From Gammaproteobacteria bacterium (GTDB taxonomy: Bacteria; Pseudomonadota; Gammaproteobacteria; Steroidobacterales; Steroidobacteraceae): 64,000 bases of DNA. Location: positions 1 through 64,000 of the forward strand of contig JADJHU010000018.1 in NCBI GenBank assembly GCA_016707425.1. Direction: 5' to 3'. Position numbers and translations under genes: made by a program. Position 1 is the stretch's first letter. Each line of letters starts with the position of its first letter. Of this stretch, positions 17,064-26,398 are shown one piece after another. The notes below the pieces were generated by a model. The model saw only the letters and a list, made by a program, of their open reading frames with translations. It was not told where the DNA came from and ran no database searches.

Positions 17064-19376
17064 ATGGATGCACGACGGGCGAATTCGGCCCTGATCAGGG
17101 GCGCGTTGGCCGCTATCGTCATGGTGGGGACGTGTGGCAGGGCGGACGCACAGGCGGCTGGGGCGCAGGCAACTACGATGCAGCTGCAGGAAGTGACGGT
17201 TACCGCCCGGCGCCAGGAGGAGTCGCTCCAGGAAACGCCTGTCTCTGTCACCGCAGTCACGGGTGCACTTCTCGATAAGCTCAATATCCAGGACGTCACC
17301 CGGGTTTCGGAGCTCGCGCCAAATCTGCTGATTGCTCACCAGCCGTCAAGCACGACAGCGACCACCATCAGCCTTCGCGGCATCACGCAGAGCGAACCTG
17401 CGGCAACTGCTGAGCAGGGTGTCGGACTCTATCTGGACGGCGTCTATATCGCACGCACGGCGGGCGCGGTGTTCGATCTGGTGGATCTCGAACGCATCGA
17501 GGTGCTCCGTGGTCCCCAGGGCACTCTCTTCGGGCGTAACACCACCGGTGGCGCGGTGCAGCTCATTTCGAAGAAGCCAGGCGATCAGTTCGGCATTGAG
17601 GAGAAGCTCAGCTACGGGCGTTTCAGCGACTGGTACACCCGTACGCGACTCGACACGGGCTTTATCTTCGGCTCGCCCTTGAAGGCGACCGCGGCCTATT
17701 TGCACCGTGAGCGCAAGGGGTACGTTGATAATACCCTCGCACCATCCGATAGCGATCCGGGTTCTTTCGACAACAATGCTCTGTGGCTGGCGCTCAGTGC
17801 GGACGTTGCCGACCGCTTCCGCGCTTCATTCACGCTCGACTGGAACCGACGCAACGGCACGCCAACCTTCTTTCAGCTCACTGCAGCGTCTGCGGATGTG
17901 GCTGCCTACTATGGCCGCTCTCCAGCTCTGGGCGGAGCCCCTTTCACCGTGAGCCGTGAGTTTCTGCGCACGGTCCAGCAGGCACCCTTCGATGGACGCT
18001 TCAACAGCAAGTCCGAGACTCTCGGCTACAACCTATCGCTCGAGGCGGACATCAACGATGGGCTGACGCTGAAATCGATCAGCTCATACCGCTCCTTTGA
18101 CCAGGATACGCTCTGCAGCCTCTCGGGTAACGGCGTGATGCGCGGTGTGACGGTGGATCCGGTGACGTATGCCTTTGCCGGTATCCAGGATCTGTATGGG
18201 CCGTACAGCTGCCGCAATGCGCCACAGCGTCAGTTTCAGTATTCCGAGGAGCTTCAGGCGCTCGGTCATGCGGGGCAATGGAGCTATGTCGCTGGAGCGT
18301 TCTATTTCTTCGAGCGTTCCGCAGAGTTTAACCACCAGCGCCTGACGTATGTGCTGCCCGGTGGAGTCGCCGCGATGAACCTTACGCCGTACCAGGCCTT
18401 CGGCGGCGAGACGGAGTCCGTGGCCGGCTTCGGGCAGCTGAGCTACCGCCCGGCAGTGCTTGACGAGAAGCTCGAACTCACGGCAGGCCTACGCTATACC
18501 CAAGACAAGAAGAAGTTCTGGTCCTCGCTCTTCTCTGCGCAGGGCAACAAGGACTTCTCCAACACCAACTGGCTGACCTCGGTGAATTACAGGCTTACAA
18601 GTGACATCATGGGTTTTGCGCGCGTCTCCACGGGCTACAAGGCGGGTGGCTTTTCGCCTCGCTCGAACCAGCTCGTGCCCTTCAAGCCCGAGAAGGCGAC
18701 GGCCTATGAGCTTGGACTCAAGGCCGAATGGTTCGACCGGCGGCTGCGCACGAATCTCTCGCTCTTCCAGACGAACTACGAAGACCTGCAGGTGCAGCAG
18801 TTTCTCTCGGGTACTCGAGGAGCGAGCACGGTTACGGCAAATGCCGCAGACGCAACGATCAAAGGGTTTGAGCTTGAAACTGTCGCGCTCCTGGCCGAAG
18901 GGCTCACGGTGGATGCTTCGTTCGGCTATCTGGATCCGAGTTACGATGAGTATCTGTTCAGAAACCCGGTAACCGATCAGGTGACCAATGTCGGTTCCTC
19001 CGCCCGCTTCCCCCATGCCGCAAAGGAGACGTTGCACGTGGGTGCGGAGTACGCATTCAAGCTTTTCAGTATCGGCCAGCTTTCGATGCGTCTCGACTGG
19101 TTCGATCGCAGCGAACGCTACTTCGGCGGACTCGATGTCATCAATCCCTTCAACGAACTGGTAAAGGATCCGGGCACGCAGAACCTGCGGGCCCGTATTG
19201 CACTCTCCCAGCTGCCTCTTGGCAGTAAGGGATCGTGGGAAGTCGCGCTCTGGGGCGACAATCTTACTAACCATGACAACGTTGGCTACGGCATTGACTT
19301 CGGTGGCTTGGGCTTCGGTGGGCTATTCTTTACTGAGCCGCGCCGCGACGGGATCGATGTGTCGATGAAGTTGTGA
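17064..19376 (+). CDS. TonB-dependent outer-membrane receptor
   Basis: A 770-residue outer-membrane barrel receptor. A signal peptide (basic start, then ALAAIVMVGTCGRADAQA) is followed by LQEVTVTARRQEESLQETPV, a TonB-box and plug start, the plug (LDGVYIARTAGAVFDLVDLE, VLRGPQGTLFGRNTTGGAV near residue 150) and a 22-strand barrel ending in ...IDVSMKL with an aromatic-poor last strand. It imports large or scarce substrates using TonB energy. The sequence type (RGITQSEP, LDGVYIAR, GPQGTLFGRNT) is that of catabolic receptors in sphingomonads and gammaproteobacteria, not of classic siderophore receptors. AGGGGAGA precedes ATG 17064. Its end overlaps the convergent methyltransferase by 47 bases. Confidence 0.93.
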   Translation: MDARRANSALIRGALAAIVMVGTCGRADAQAAGAQATTMQLQEVTVTARRQEESLQETPVSVTAVTGALLDKLNIQDVTRVSELAPNLLIAHQPSSTTATTISLRGITQSEPAATAEQGVGLYLDGVYIARTAGAVFDLVDLERIEVLRGPQGTLFGRNTTGGAVQLISKKPGDQFGIEEKLSYGRFSDWYTRTRLDTGFIFGSPLKATAAYLHRERKGYVDNTLAPSDSDPGSFDNNALWLALSADVADRFRASFTLDWNRRNGTPTFFQLTAASADVAAYYGRSPALGGAPFTVSREFLRTVQQAPFDGRFNSKSETLGYNLSLEADINDGLTLKSISSYRSFDQDTLCSLSGNGVMRGVTVDPVTYAFAGIQDLYGPYSCRNAPQRQFQYSEELQALGHAGQWSYVAGAFYFFERSAEFNHQRLTYVLPGGVAAMNLTPYQAFGGETESVAGFGQLSYRPAVLDEKLELTAGLRYTQDKKKFWSSLFSAQGNKDFSNTNWLTSVNYRLTSDIMGFARVSTGYKAGGFSPRSNQLVPFKPEKATAYELGLKAEWFDRRLRTNLSLFQTNYEDLQVQQFLSGTRGASTVTANAADATIKGFELETVALLAEGLTVDASFGYLDPSYDEYLFRNPVTDQVTNVGSSARFPHAAKETLHVGAEYAFKLFSIGQLSMRLDWFDRSERYFGGLDVINPFNELVKDPGTQNLRARIALSQLPLGSKGSWEVALWGDNLTNHDNVGYGIDFGGLGFGGLFFTEPRRDGIDVSMKL

Positions 19377-20049
19377 AGAGCAGTACCTGCAGCGCCGGCG
19401 CATTTCCCGCGCGCTGCCCGGCCCGCTCGGCGTCCTCGTACGGCGGCACGGCCTGTGGCGCGAGATGGACGGCCCCGGTCGTGGCGATCGGTGGGTGACC
19501 GACCCGCCGTGCGAGATCCTCCGGTGTGAAGAAGCGCGCGGTGGACCAGGGCGCTTCGCCCTGGTCGGCGAGATGGCGATACAGGGCCGCCCATGGACTG
19601 AGCGCGTGCAACAGCCCGACGGCGAGCCACCCTCCGGGCCGCGTGATCCGCAGTGCTTCGCGCAGGGCGGCATCGGGGTCGCGCACGAACTCCAGCGTCG
19701 CGAAGAACAGCACGCCATCCGCAACATCGTCTTCGAATGGCAGCGCCTCGGCGACCGCAGCAGACCATTCGATCGGCAGGCCGGCCGAACGTGGCTGACC
19801 CGCCGCGCGCATGGCGACGGACGGCTCCACCGCGATCATCCGGAATCCGCGGCCGGCAAGGTGTCGGCTGACATGACCGGTGCCCGCACCGACCTCGATG
19901 ACGGAGCCGTTGCCAGGTGCGGGGAGGAGTTCGTCGAGGGCGGCCATCTCCGCCTGGTCGATGTATGCACCGAGGGCAGTGTCGAACCAGTGTTCGTAGG
20001 CTGGCGCGAGTGCCGCAAAGGGATCGTTCACAGCGGGTTGTCTGGTCAT
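19330..20049 (-). CDS. Class I SAM-dependent methyltransferase
   Basis: A 239-residue methyltransferase with motif I VIEVGAGTGHVSRHLAG near residue 50, the acidic loop MIAVEPSVAM after it, and a post-motif LPFEDDVADGVLFFATLEF with the following LRITRPGGWLAVGLL. This is the UbiE/methyltransf-11 type acting on small molecules. The last 47 bases overlap the 3' end of the convergent TonB receptor gene. It lies 23 bases after dnaE2 on the same strand, so it may be read from the SOS-controlled transcript, although nothing links its function to DNA repair. The substrate is unknown. Confidence 0.82.
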   Translation of the reverse strand: MTRQPAVNDPFAALAPAYEHWFDTALGAYIDQAEMAALDELLPAPGNGSVIEVGAGTGHVSRHLAGRGFRMIAVEPSVAMRAAGQPRSAGLPIEWSAAVAEALPFEDDVADGVLFFATLEFVRDPDAALREALRITRPGGWLAVGLLHALSPWAALYRHLADQGEAPWSTARFFTPEDLARRVGHPPIATTGAVHLAPQAVPPYEDAERAGQRAGNAPALQVLLFTTSSTHRSRRGAAQ

Positions 20050-20072
20050 TCCGGTTTCCGCAAGGGGCGCAG

Positions 20073-23000
20073 TCAGTGAAAGTCCCGTGAGCGCGTGGGC
20101 AATGCGCCCAGCCAGTGGCTGTAGTCTCGCACTTTCTCGGCAATGACATGGATGACGCCGGATTCGGACTGGATCTCGCCCTGGGCGATCAGGAGTCGTG
20201 AGGCGAGCACGGCCTGGCGCTGCTGCTGCAGAACGCCTGGCCAGACGATGAGATTCGTCACGCCACTTTCGTCTTCCAGACTCATGAAGAGCACGCCCGA
20301 GGCCGTTTCAGGACGCTGTCGATGGGTGACGATGCCGGCGACCCGCACCCGGCGTCCGCTCGGCAGCCGCGGCAGCTCGTCGGCGCGCCGTACCTGCAGC
20401 GCGCTCAGGGAGCGGCGCAGGAGCGCGAGCGGATGACGCCCGAGTGTGAGCCCGAGACTCCGGTAATCGGCGAGCAGCTCCCCGGCTTCGCCCGGCGGCC
20501 GGAGCGGCAGTACCGGTTCGCGGGCCGAGGTGCCGGCCAGCATGCCCGGCAGGCGCTCGGTGCCCAGTGCGCCCCAGAGCGCCGCACGCCGGTGTGAGGC
20601 CAGCGCTCGCAGTGCACCCGCATTCGCCAGGAGTGTCAGCGTATGTCGATCGAGTCGTGCGCGATGCGCGAGCGACGTCATGTCGGTGAAGGGTGCGCTG
20701 CTCCGGGCCGTCACGATGCGCTGGCCTTCCGCTTCCTGCAGGCCCGCGATGAGGCGCAGGCCCAGGCGCACCTCCGGCGTGCCGTCTGTCCCGTGCTCGA
20801 GCGTGCAGTCCCAGTCGCTCGCCTGTACGTCGACGGCACGGAAGACGACCCCATGGCGGCGCGCATCGGCCACGAGCTGTGCGGGTGCGTAGAAACCCAT
20901 CGGCTGGCTGTTCAGGAGCCCGGCGGCAAACGCGGCATGCTGATGACAGCGCAGCCACGAGGAGACATAGGCGAGCAGCGCGAAGGAGGCAGCGTGGGCC
21001 TGGGGAAAGCCATAAGCGCCGAAACCCAGGATCTGCTGGAAGATTGATTCGGCGAAACCCCGTGCGTAACCGCGCGCGAGCATGCCGTCGATCAGTCGAC
21101 TGCGAAACTGCTCGAGCCCTCCGCGGCGTTCCCAGGCGGCCATCGAGCGGCGCACCATGTCGGCCTCACCCGCTGAAAATCCGGCTGCGACCATGGCGAT
21201 CTCCATTACCTGCTCCTGGAAGAGCGGCACGCCATAGGTTCGGCCGAGGACGCGCTCCAGCTCCGCGCTTGGATAGGTGACGGGCTCGAGTCCTTCGCGG
21301 CGACGCAGATAGGGATGCACCATTCCGCCCTGGATGGGCCCGGGGCGGATGATGGCGATCTGCACGACCAGGTCGAAATACTCGCGCGGCTTCAGTCTCG
21401 GCAGCATGGACATCTGCGCGCGGGACTCCACCTGGAAGACACCGGTCGACTCACCCCGGCAGAGCATCTCGTAGGTCTGCGGATCCTCGGGCGGAATGTC
21501 CTGCATCCGGAAAGGCTGGCCATCGAAGCGGCTCTTGAGTTCGAGCGCGCGGCGGATGACCGAGAGCATGCCGAGGCACAGGCAGTCCACCTTGAGCAGC
21601 CCGAGCGCCTCGAGGTCGTTTTTGTCCCACTGGATGATCGTGCGATCAGGCATCGCCGCGTTCTCGACCGGCACGAGCGAGGAGAGCGGCTGCTCCGAGA
21701 TGACGAAACCTCCCACGTGCTGGGAGAGATGGCGCGGAAAACCGACGAGCTGCGAGACGAGGGCGAAGAGCTGACGCGAGACTCGCGCGTCCGGATCGAA
21801 GCCCAGGCGGGCGAGCTGCCCGGGAATCTCGTTGCCATCGAACCAGTAGAGCGACTTCGCCAGTGCAGCGATGACGTCGGCGGGCAGACCGAGGGCCCTG
21901 CCCACGTCGCGCACTGCGAGGCGCCGGCGATAGGTGATCACGGTGGCGGCGAGTGCCGCGCGGTGGCGGCCGTATTTTTCATAGATGTGCTGGATGACTT
22001 CTTCGCGGCGCTGGTGCTCGAAGTCGATGTCGATGTCGGGAGGCTCGCGCCGCTCCCGGCTCACGAAGCGTTCCATGAGCATGGAGACACGCTCGGGATC
22101 AACCTCGGTGATCCCGAGTGCATAGCAGACGACGGAATTCGCCGCGCTACCCCGTCCCTGGCACAGAATGCCGCGGCCGCGCGCGAAGCGGACGATTTCC
22201 TCCACGGTCAGGAAGTAGTGCTCGAACCGCAGTTCCTCGATCAGCGCGAGCTCCTTTTCGACGAGGGCACGCACGTGCCCGGAAGCGCCCCGCGGCCAGC
22301 GTCGCAGGAGGCCTTCCTCGGTGAGGATGCGGAGATGTCCGATCGCCGTGCGATCCCGGGGAACGAGCTCGCGCGGGTACTCGTAGCGCAGGGACGAGAG
22401 CGAGAAGGTGCAGCGTGCGGCGATCTCGAGCGTTCCTGCCAGGAAGTGAGGCGGATAGAGCCGTCGCAGCGTGGCGAGCGGACGCAAGTGACGTTCGCCA
22501 TTGGCGAAGCCTGCACGCCCGATCTCCGCGACCGTCCTGCCCAGGCGGATCGCGGTCAGGACGTCGTGAAGCGCACGGCGCTCGCGCACGTGGTAGTGCA
22601 CGTCGCCCATGGCGACGACGGCAATGCCCATGGAAGCAGCCAGCGCTTCGAGCCGTGCGAGGTGCTGCGTGCTCTGCTGCGCGAGGTCGTGGGTGAACCC
22701 CATAGCCCTGAATGCCAGGGGCAGCTGCGAGAACCATCCGGCGTGCCGTGCGTCGAGACTGGATGCGGCCATCCAGATGCCGATGCACCCGGAAAGGTCC
22801 GTCATGAAGTCCTCGCGACGGATGCGGTACCGACCCTTGGTGGCCAGGCGGCGTGCCTGCGTGATGAGCTCGCACAGCTGTGAATATGCAGCCTGCGTCG
22901 GCGCGAGCAGCACCACGCGATCGCCTTCGGGGAACCGGAACTGACTGCCCACGATGAGCTTGATGCCCGCTTCGCTCGCCGCCTCGTGAGCGCGGACCAC

Positions 23001-23138
23001 TCCGGCGAGCGTGCACTCGTCCGTAAGCGCGATGGCCGCATAGCCGAGCTCTTTTGCACGGCGCACGAGCTCGTGCGGGTGCGAAGCACCTCGCTGGAAG
23101 GTGAAGCTGGAGCAGGCGAGCAGCTCGGCATAGCCCAT
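20073..23138 (-). CDS. dnaE2: Error-prone DNA polymerase III alpha subunit DnaE2 (ImuC)
   Basis: About 1021 residues. An N-terminal PHP domain begins YAELLACSSFTFQRGASHP, and the polymerase core contains CQGRGSAANSVVCYALGI near residue 330 and REPPDIDIDFEHQRREEV near 362 with the catalytic Asp triad region. The C-terminus has an OB fold (VRVAGIVTHRQRPETASGVL) and ends IAEKVRDYSHWLGALPTRSR, a standard DnaE2 ending. DnaE2 is the damage-induced polymerase of the ImuA-ImuB-DnaE2 mutasome, copying past lesions at the price of mutations. It starts 5 bases after imuB and is the third gene of the cassette. The longer open frame to 23264 is not conserved. Confidence 0.95.
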   Translation of the reverse strand: MGYAELLACSSFTFQRGASHPHELVRRAKELGYAAIALTDECTLAGVVRAHEAASEAGIKLIVGSQFRFPEGDRVVLLAPTQAAYSQLCELITQARRLATKGRYRIRREDFMTDLSGCIGIWMAASSLDARHAGWFSQLPLAFRAMGFTHDLAQQSTQHLARLEALAASMGIAVVAMGDVHYHVRERRALHDVLTAIRLGRTVAEIGRAGFANGERHLRPLATLRRLYPPHFLAGTLEIAARCTFSLSSLRYEYPRELVPRDRTAIGHLRILTEEGLLRRWPRGASGHVRALVEKELALIEELRFEHYFLTVEEIVRFARGRGILCQGRGSAANSVVCYALGITEVDPERVSMLMERFVSRERREPPDIDIDFEHQRREEVIQHIYEKYGRHRAALAATVITYRRRLAVRDVGRALGLPADVIAALAKSLYWFDGNEIPGQLARLGFDPDARVSRQLFALVSQLVGFPRHLSQHVGGFVISEQPLSSLVPVENAAMPDRTIIQWDKNDLEALGLLKVDCLCLGMLSVIRRALELKSRFDGQPFRMQDIPPEDPQTYEMLCRGESTGVFQVESRAQMSMLPRLKPREYFDLVVQIAIIRPGPIQGGMVHPYLRRREGLEPVTYPSAELERVLGRTYGVPLFQEQVMEIAMVAAGFSAGEADMVRRSMAAWERRGGLEQFRSRLIDGMLARGYARGFAESIFQQILGFGAYGFPQAHAASFALLAYVSSWLRCHQHAAFAAGLLNSQPMGFYAPAQLVADARRHGVVFRAVDVQASDWDCTLEHGTDGTPEVRLGLRLIAGLQEAEGQRIVTARSSAPFTDMTSLAHRARLDRHTLTLLANAGALRALASHRRAALWGALGTERLPGMLAGTSAREPVLPLRPPGEAGELLADYRSLGLTLGRHPLALLRRSLSALQVRRADELPRLPSGRRVRVAGIVTHRQRPETASGVLFMSLEDESGVTNLIVWPGVLQQQRQAVLASRLLIAQGEIQSESGVIHVIAEKVRDYSHWLGALPTRSRDFH

Positions 23139-23143
23139 GGCCT

Positions 23144-24547
23144 CTAGCTCCAGATGCCCTGCAGGTACCAGCGACTCGTGCGCACGTCCCGGTAGAGCCA
23201 CCAGCGCGCCCCTTCCGGTGTGCGCGCCAGGTAGTAGTCTCGGGAAGAATCCTCGCCTGCCCACCAGCCTGCCTCGATACGCTCGGGCTTGCCGCAGAGC
23301 GCGGGCAGGCGCTCGATGGGCTTTGCTTCGAGAAACCAGAGCGGCCGGTCGGGGTAATCATCGGAGAACGGTGGATCGGCTGTCGTGCCGTCCAGCACCC
23401 AGGCGCGCTCGGGGCGGTGATCGTCCGCCAGGCCCAGCCGGCGCACTGCCGTCTCACCCAGGCGGGCGCGCAGCCTGTCGAGGAGCACCGTCCAGTCTTC
23501 GTTTGGCCGGGCATCCTGATCGAAGAAATCCCCCTGACGGATCGCCGGCGCGAGGAGCTCATCGGCTGCCAGCCGGATGCCCGTGACGGCTTCAGGAAGG
23601 ACCGTGCGCTCGAGCCGCTCACGCAGGAGCGCAAAGAGCCGCACGGCTTCGCGCTGCGGGCTGCTCGTGCGAACGTGGAGCATGGTTCGTGCAGCGCCTC
23701 GATGTTGCAGCGTCACGGTGAGATGCTGCAGGGCCAGGTCCCGCCCGCGCAGGAATCCCTCCAGCTCCTGGAGCAGGCGTCGCAGAGGGAAGAGGAGCCC
23801 CTCGACGGTCGCGATGGGGCAGGTGCAGTCATGGTCACGGCGGTAGCGGTCCGGCGCCCGGTGCCGCGGGCGCGGATCGGGCAACTCACCCGTGAGCTGC
23901 CGGAGATAGAGCGGCACCTCGGGACCGAAGCGGCGCGCGAGGGCGGCTGCGGGCAGCGCGAGCGCTTCGGCGATGGTGCGCAGCCCGGTGGCTCGCAGGG
24001 CAGCGACCACTTCGGGATCCAGCGCGAGAAGGCCGAGTTCCCCGGGACCGAGGCGTTCGAGCAGCGCCGGGCGGTCCAGGGCAATTCCCGAGCGCGCCTC
24101 GCGTGCCAGGATGGCGGCGCCTTCGAGGGTGGGCGCGACGCCCGAGTGTGCCGTGAAGCCGAGCGCAGCGATGCTCTCCTCGATGCGCCCGGTGAGTGCG
24201 GGCAGACTGCCGAAATAACGTGTGCTGCCCCCCACCTCCATCCAGAGAAGCCAGCGCGAGGCATCCAGGCACACCTCGGCGCTGAACTGCAGCGCCCAGT
24301 TGGCGAGACCTGCGAGGGCGCGTGCTTCCCGGGAAGGCGAGCGCTCGATGAGTCGCAGCGTGGGTTCTCTGGCCAGTGCCGTCACGGCATCGATGCCGGT
24401 TTCGATGCCTGCAGCGTGTGCCGAGGTGTTGCAGGCGAGGACGATGCGTCGCCCTCGCCGGCGATTCACGACGGCGCACGGAAGGTTGGTTGGCGCAGGT
24501 TCGCGCTCGAGGGGGAGATTCGGAAGGAAGAGCGCCATCCAGAGCAT
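23144..24547 (-). CDS. imuB: ImuB, inactive Y-family polymerase-like protein
   Basis: A 467-residue protein with the Y-family fold. It starts MLWMALFLPNLPLE where an active polymerase has its first catalytic Asp, and WLLWMEVGGSTRYFG where the Asp-Glu pair should be, so both acidic catalytic sites are missing, as known for ImuB. The C-terminal ARTPEGARWWLYRDVRTSRW is a typical ImuB tail. ImuB is the hub that binds the beta clamp, ImuA and DnaE2. The gene lies between imuA (12 bases upstream) and dnaE2 (5 bases downstream), forming one transcript under the LexA box at 25239. Confidence 0.93.
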   Translation of the reverse strand: MLWMALFLPNLPLEREPAPTNLPCAVVNRRRGRRIVLACNTSAHAAGIETGIDAVTALAREPTLRLIERSPSREARALAGLANWALQFSAEVCLDASRWLLWMEVGGSTRYFGSLPALTGRIEESIAALGFTAHSGVAPTLEGAAILAREARSGIALDRPALLERLGPGELGLLALDPEVVAALRATGLRTIAEALALPAAALARRFGPEVPLYLRQLTGELPDPRPRHRAPDRYRRDHDCTCPIATVEGLLFPLRRLLQELEGFLRGRDLALQHLTVTLQHRGAARTMLHVRTSSPQREAVRLFALLRERLERTVLPEAVTGIRLAADELLAPAIRQGDFFDQDARPNEDWTVLLDRLRARLGETAVRRLGLADDHRPERAWVLDGTTADPPFSDDYPDRPLWFLEAKPIERLPALCGKPERIEAGWWAGEDSSRDYYLARTPEGARWWLYRDVRTSRWYLQGIWS

Positions 24548-24559
24548 CGCAGTCGGTGC

Positions 24560-25210
24560 TCACTGGCGGTTGCCGCCGGGCGGCAAGGACAGGAGGAACT
24601 CACACGGATGCCCGCCGCGCACCTTGAGAACCTTGAGACGCAGCAGCCCGTCCCGGGGTTCGAGCTCCATGCGCAGGCCCGCAGGAGAAGCGTGCCTCAG
24701 GCTCGGGAGCGGTCGATAGATGAAGGCGAGCGCCTGGCTGCTTTCGGCGGCAAGCTGCAGTCGCCTCAGGTGACGGTCATCGGCGTCTGTACTCCAGAGC
24801 AGCACCGCACCTGCGCCGCCTCGCAACAACTGTTCGGCGGCCCAGAGGCCTTCGTGATCGTTGGCTGCTGCGACCCATACGAGTCGCCCGAGCGGCAGAT
24901 CCGCACGCCGGAACGCCGGTGCGTAGGGCACGTATGGCGGGCGGACCAGCGCGATCTGCCTGCCCGCACGGGTGATCGTTTTCAGCGCAGGAAGAGCCAG
25001 GCTGAGCTCGCCGATCCCGTCGCAGTGCGGCACGAGCTCGACGAGCGTACCGAGAGGCCACCCACCACCCGGCAGCGTACGGTCGAGCTCCTCGAAACTG
25101 CTGCGGACCGTGATGAGCGTCCCGTGTTCGCGTCCGCGCCAGAGATGCGGCAGCTCCTGGAGAAGCTGCTGGACTGTGACGACAGGAGAGGCAGATTCTG
25201 GCGAGGGCAT
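24560..25210 (-). CDS. imuA: ImuA, RecA-like mutasome accessory protein
   Basis: A 216-residue RecA/SulA-related protein: FEELDRTLPGGGWPLGTLVE near residue 40, RQIALVRPPYVPYAPAFRRA near 84, AEQLLRGGAGAVLLWSTDAD near 125, and the ending KVRGGHPCEFLLSLPPGGNRQ. Only a degenerate Walker region is seen, as in other ImuA proteins. ImuA binds ImuB and modulates RecA during translesion synthesis. It is the first gene of the imuA-imuB-dnaE2 operon. Its start lies 29 bases from a perfect LexA box, which shows that the operon is SOS controlled. Confidence 0.92.
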   Translation of the reverse strand: MPSPESASPVVTVQQLLQELPHLWRGREHGTLITVRSSFEELDRTLPGGGWPLGTLVELVPHCDGIGELSLALPALKTITRAGRQIALVRPPYVPYAPAFRRADLPLGRLVWVAAANDHEGLWAAEQLLRGGAGAVLLWSTDADDRHLRRLQLAAESSQALAFIYRPLPSLRHASPAGLRMELEPRDGLLRLKVLKVRGGHPCEFLLSLPPGGNRQ

Positions 25211-25238
25211 GTGCGCAGAGTAGGGCAGCGCGCCATGC

Positions 25239-25254
25239 CTGTACAGACATACAG
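25239..25254 (-). promoter_or_regulatory. LexA box of imuA-imuB-dnaE2
   Basis: CTGTACAGACATACAG is an exact CTGT-N8-ACAG match, the Gamma/Betaproteobacterial LexA consensus. It lies 29-44 bases upstream of the imuA start, a normal place for SOS repression. Confidence 0.9.
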
Positions 25255-25277
25255 TCTATTTCGAGGGGGCTCAGCTA

Positions 25278-25317
25278 ATAAAATATTATATAAATCAATT
25301 GACTACAAATATTTTAT
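25278..25317. repeat. AT-only island with a 10-base inverted repeat
   Basis: Perfect arms ATAAAATATT (25278-25287) and AATATTTTAT (25308-25317) flank 20 bases. The whole 40-base block is nearly all A and T inside a GC-rich genome. It sits just upstream of the LexA box, between the stop of the OYE gene and imuA. It may be an UP element, a nucleoid-protein site or a regulator site. Confidence 0.6.
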
Positions 25318-25330
25318 CATGGTCTACGAC

Positions 25331-26392
25331 TCATCCGAGCGTGAGATAGTCGATATAGCCCTTCGGTCCCGGCGTATAGAGCGTCGCCCGGTCGAACTCA
25401 GCGAGCGGCAGCCCTTCACGCAGGCGGCGCACGAGATCGGGATTGCCGATGAAGTGGCGCGCGAAGGACACGGCCGCTGCGGCCCCCTGGTCGAGGTAGC
25501 GCTGCGCCGATTCCGGCGTCAGGCCGTCATTGAGCAGGATGGGTCCCCGGAAGTGCGCTCGAGCGAGTTCGAGACCGTGGATCCGGGGCGTTTTCATCCG
25601 GATGAGGTGCAGATAGGCGAGCCCGAGCGGATTCACTGCCTCGAGGAGCGTCCCGTAGGTCTCGACTGGATCGTCGTCATGGGTGTCGTTGAAGTCGTTG
25701 CCCGCACGCAGCCGCAGGCCCACACGACCGCTGCCTGCAACCTCGCTCATGGCCGCGAGCGTCTCGACGACGAAGCGGGCGCGGTTTGCTGCGGAGCCGC
25801 CATAAGCGTCCGTACGATGATTGGCGCCGCTGGTGAGGAACTGCTCGGGCAGATAGCCGCTCCCGCAGTGGAGCTCGACGCCGTCGAAGCCGGCTTCGAG
25901 CGCCAGTCGGGTCGCCTGCCGGTACTCGTCGATGACGCCGGGAATCTCCTCGAGTGCGAGTGCGCGCGGCATGTCGAAGTCCACCATGCCGGCAGCATCC
26001 GTATACATCTTGCCGGCTGCGCGGATCGCAGACGGTGCCACCGTCTCGGTGCCGGGATCCTTGTTGTAGTGGCTCGCGATGCGCCCGCAGTGCATGAGCT
26101 GCACGACGATGCAGCCGCCCTCGTGGTGCACGGCATCCGTCACGGCGCGCCAGGCGCGCACCTGCTGCGAGGTGTGGAGACCCGGTGTGCGGCAGTAACC
26201 CTTGCCGTTGGCGCTCGGTTGCGTGCCTTCGGTGACGATGAGCCCGGCACTTGCGCGCTGGCGGTAGTACTCGACATTCATCGCCGTGGGCGCATCGCCT
26301 TCGCCCGCACGGCTGCGAGTCATCGGCGCCATGACGATGCGGTTGCGCAGGCTGAGATCACCCAGCCGGACGGGATCGAACAGCGTCGGCAT
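25331..26392 (-). CDS. Old yellow enzyme family alkene reductase
   Basis: A 353-residue FMN TIM-barrel reductase (LFDPVRLGDLSLRNRIVMAP; QLMHCGRIASH near residue 99; GFDGVELHCGSGYLPEQFL near 177; NHRTDAYGGSAANRARFV after it). Family members reduce activated C=C bonds with NAD(P)H. The usual HGANGY motif reads HCGSGY, a departure in the substrate-side loop. It is the last of a three-gene minus-strand operon with a SnoaL-like protein (6 bases upstream) and an arylsulfatase, so it probably reduces an enone made from the desulfated compound. It has no Fe-S domain, unlike the FadH-like gene near the right edge. Confidence 0.9.
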   Translation of the reverse strand: MPTLFDPVRLGDLSLRNRIVMAPMTRSRAGEGDAPTAMNVEYYRQRASAGLIVTEGTQPSANGKGYCRTPGLHTSQQVRAWRAVTDAVHHEGGCIVVQLMHCGRIASHYNKDPGTETVAPSAIRAAGKMYTDAAGMVDFDMPRALALEEIPGVIDEYRQATRLALEAGFDGVELHCGSGYLPEQFLTSGANHRTDAYGGSAANRARFVVETLAAMSEVAGSGRVGLRLRAGNDFNDTHDDDPVETYGTLLEAVNPLGLAYLHLIRMKTPRIHGLELARAHFRGPILLNDGLTPESAQRYLDQGAAAAVSFARHFIGNPDLVRRLREGLPLAEFDRATLYTPGPKGYIDYLTLG

Positions 26393-26398
26393 GGCAGC

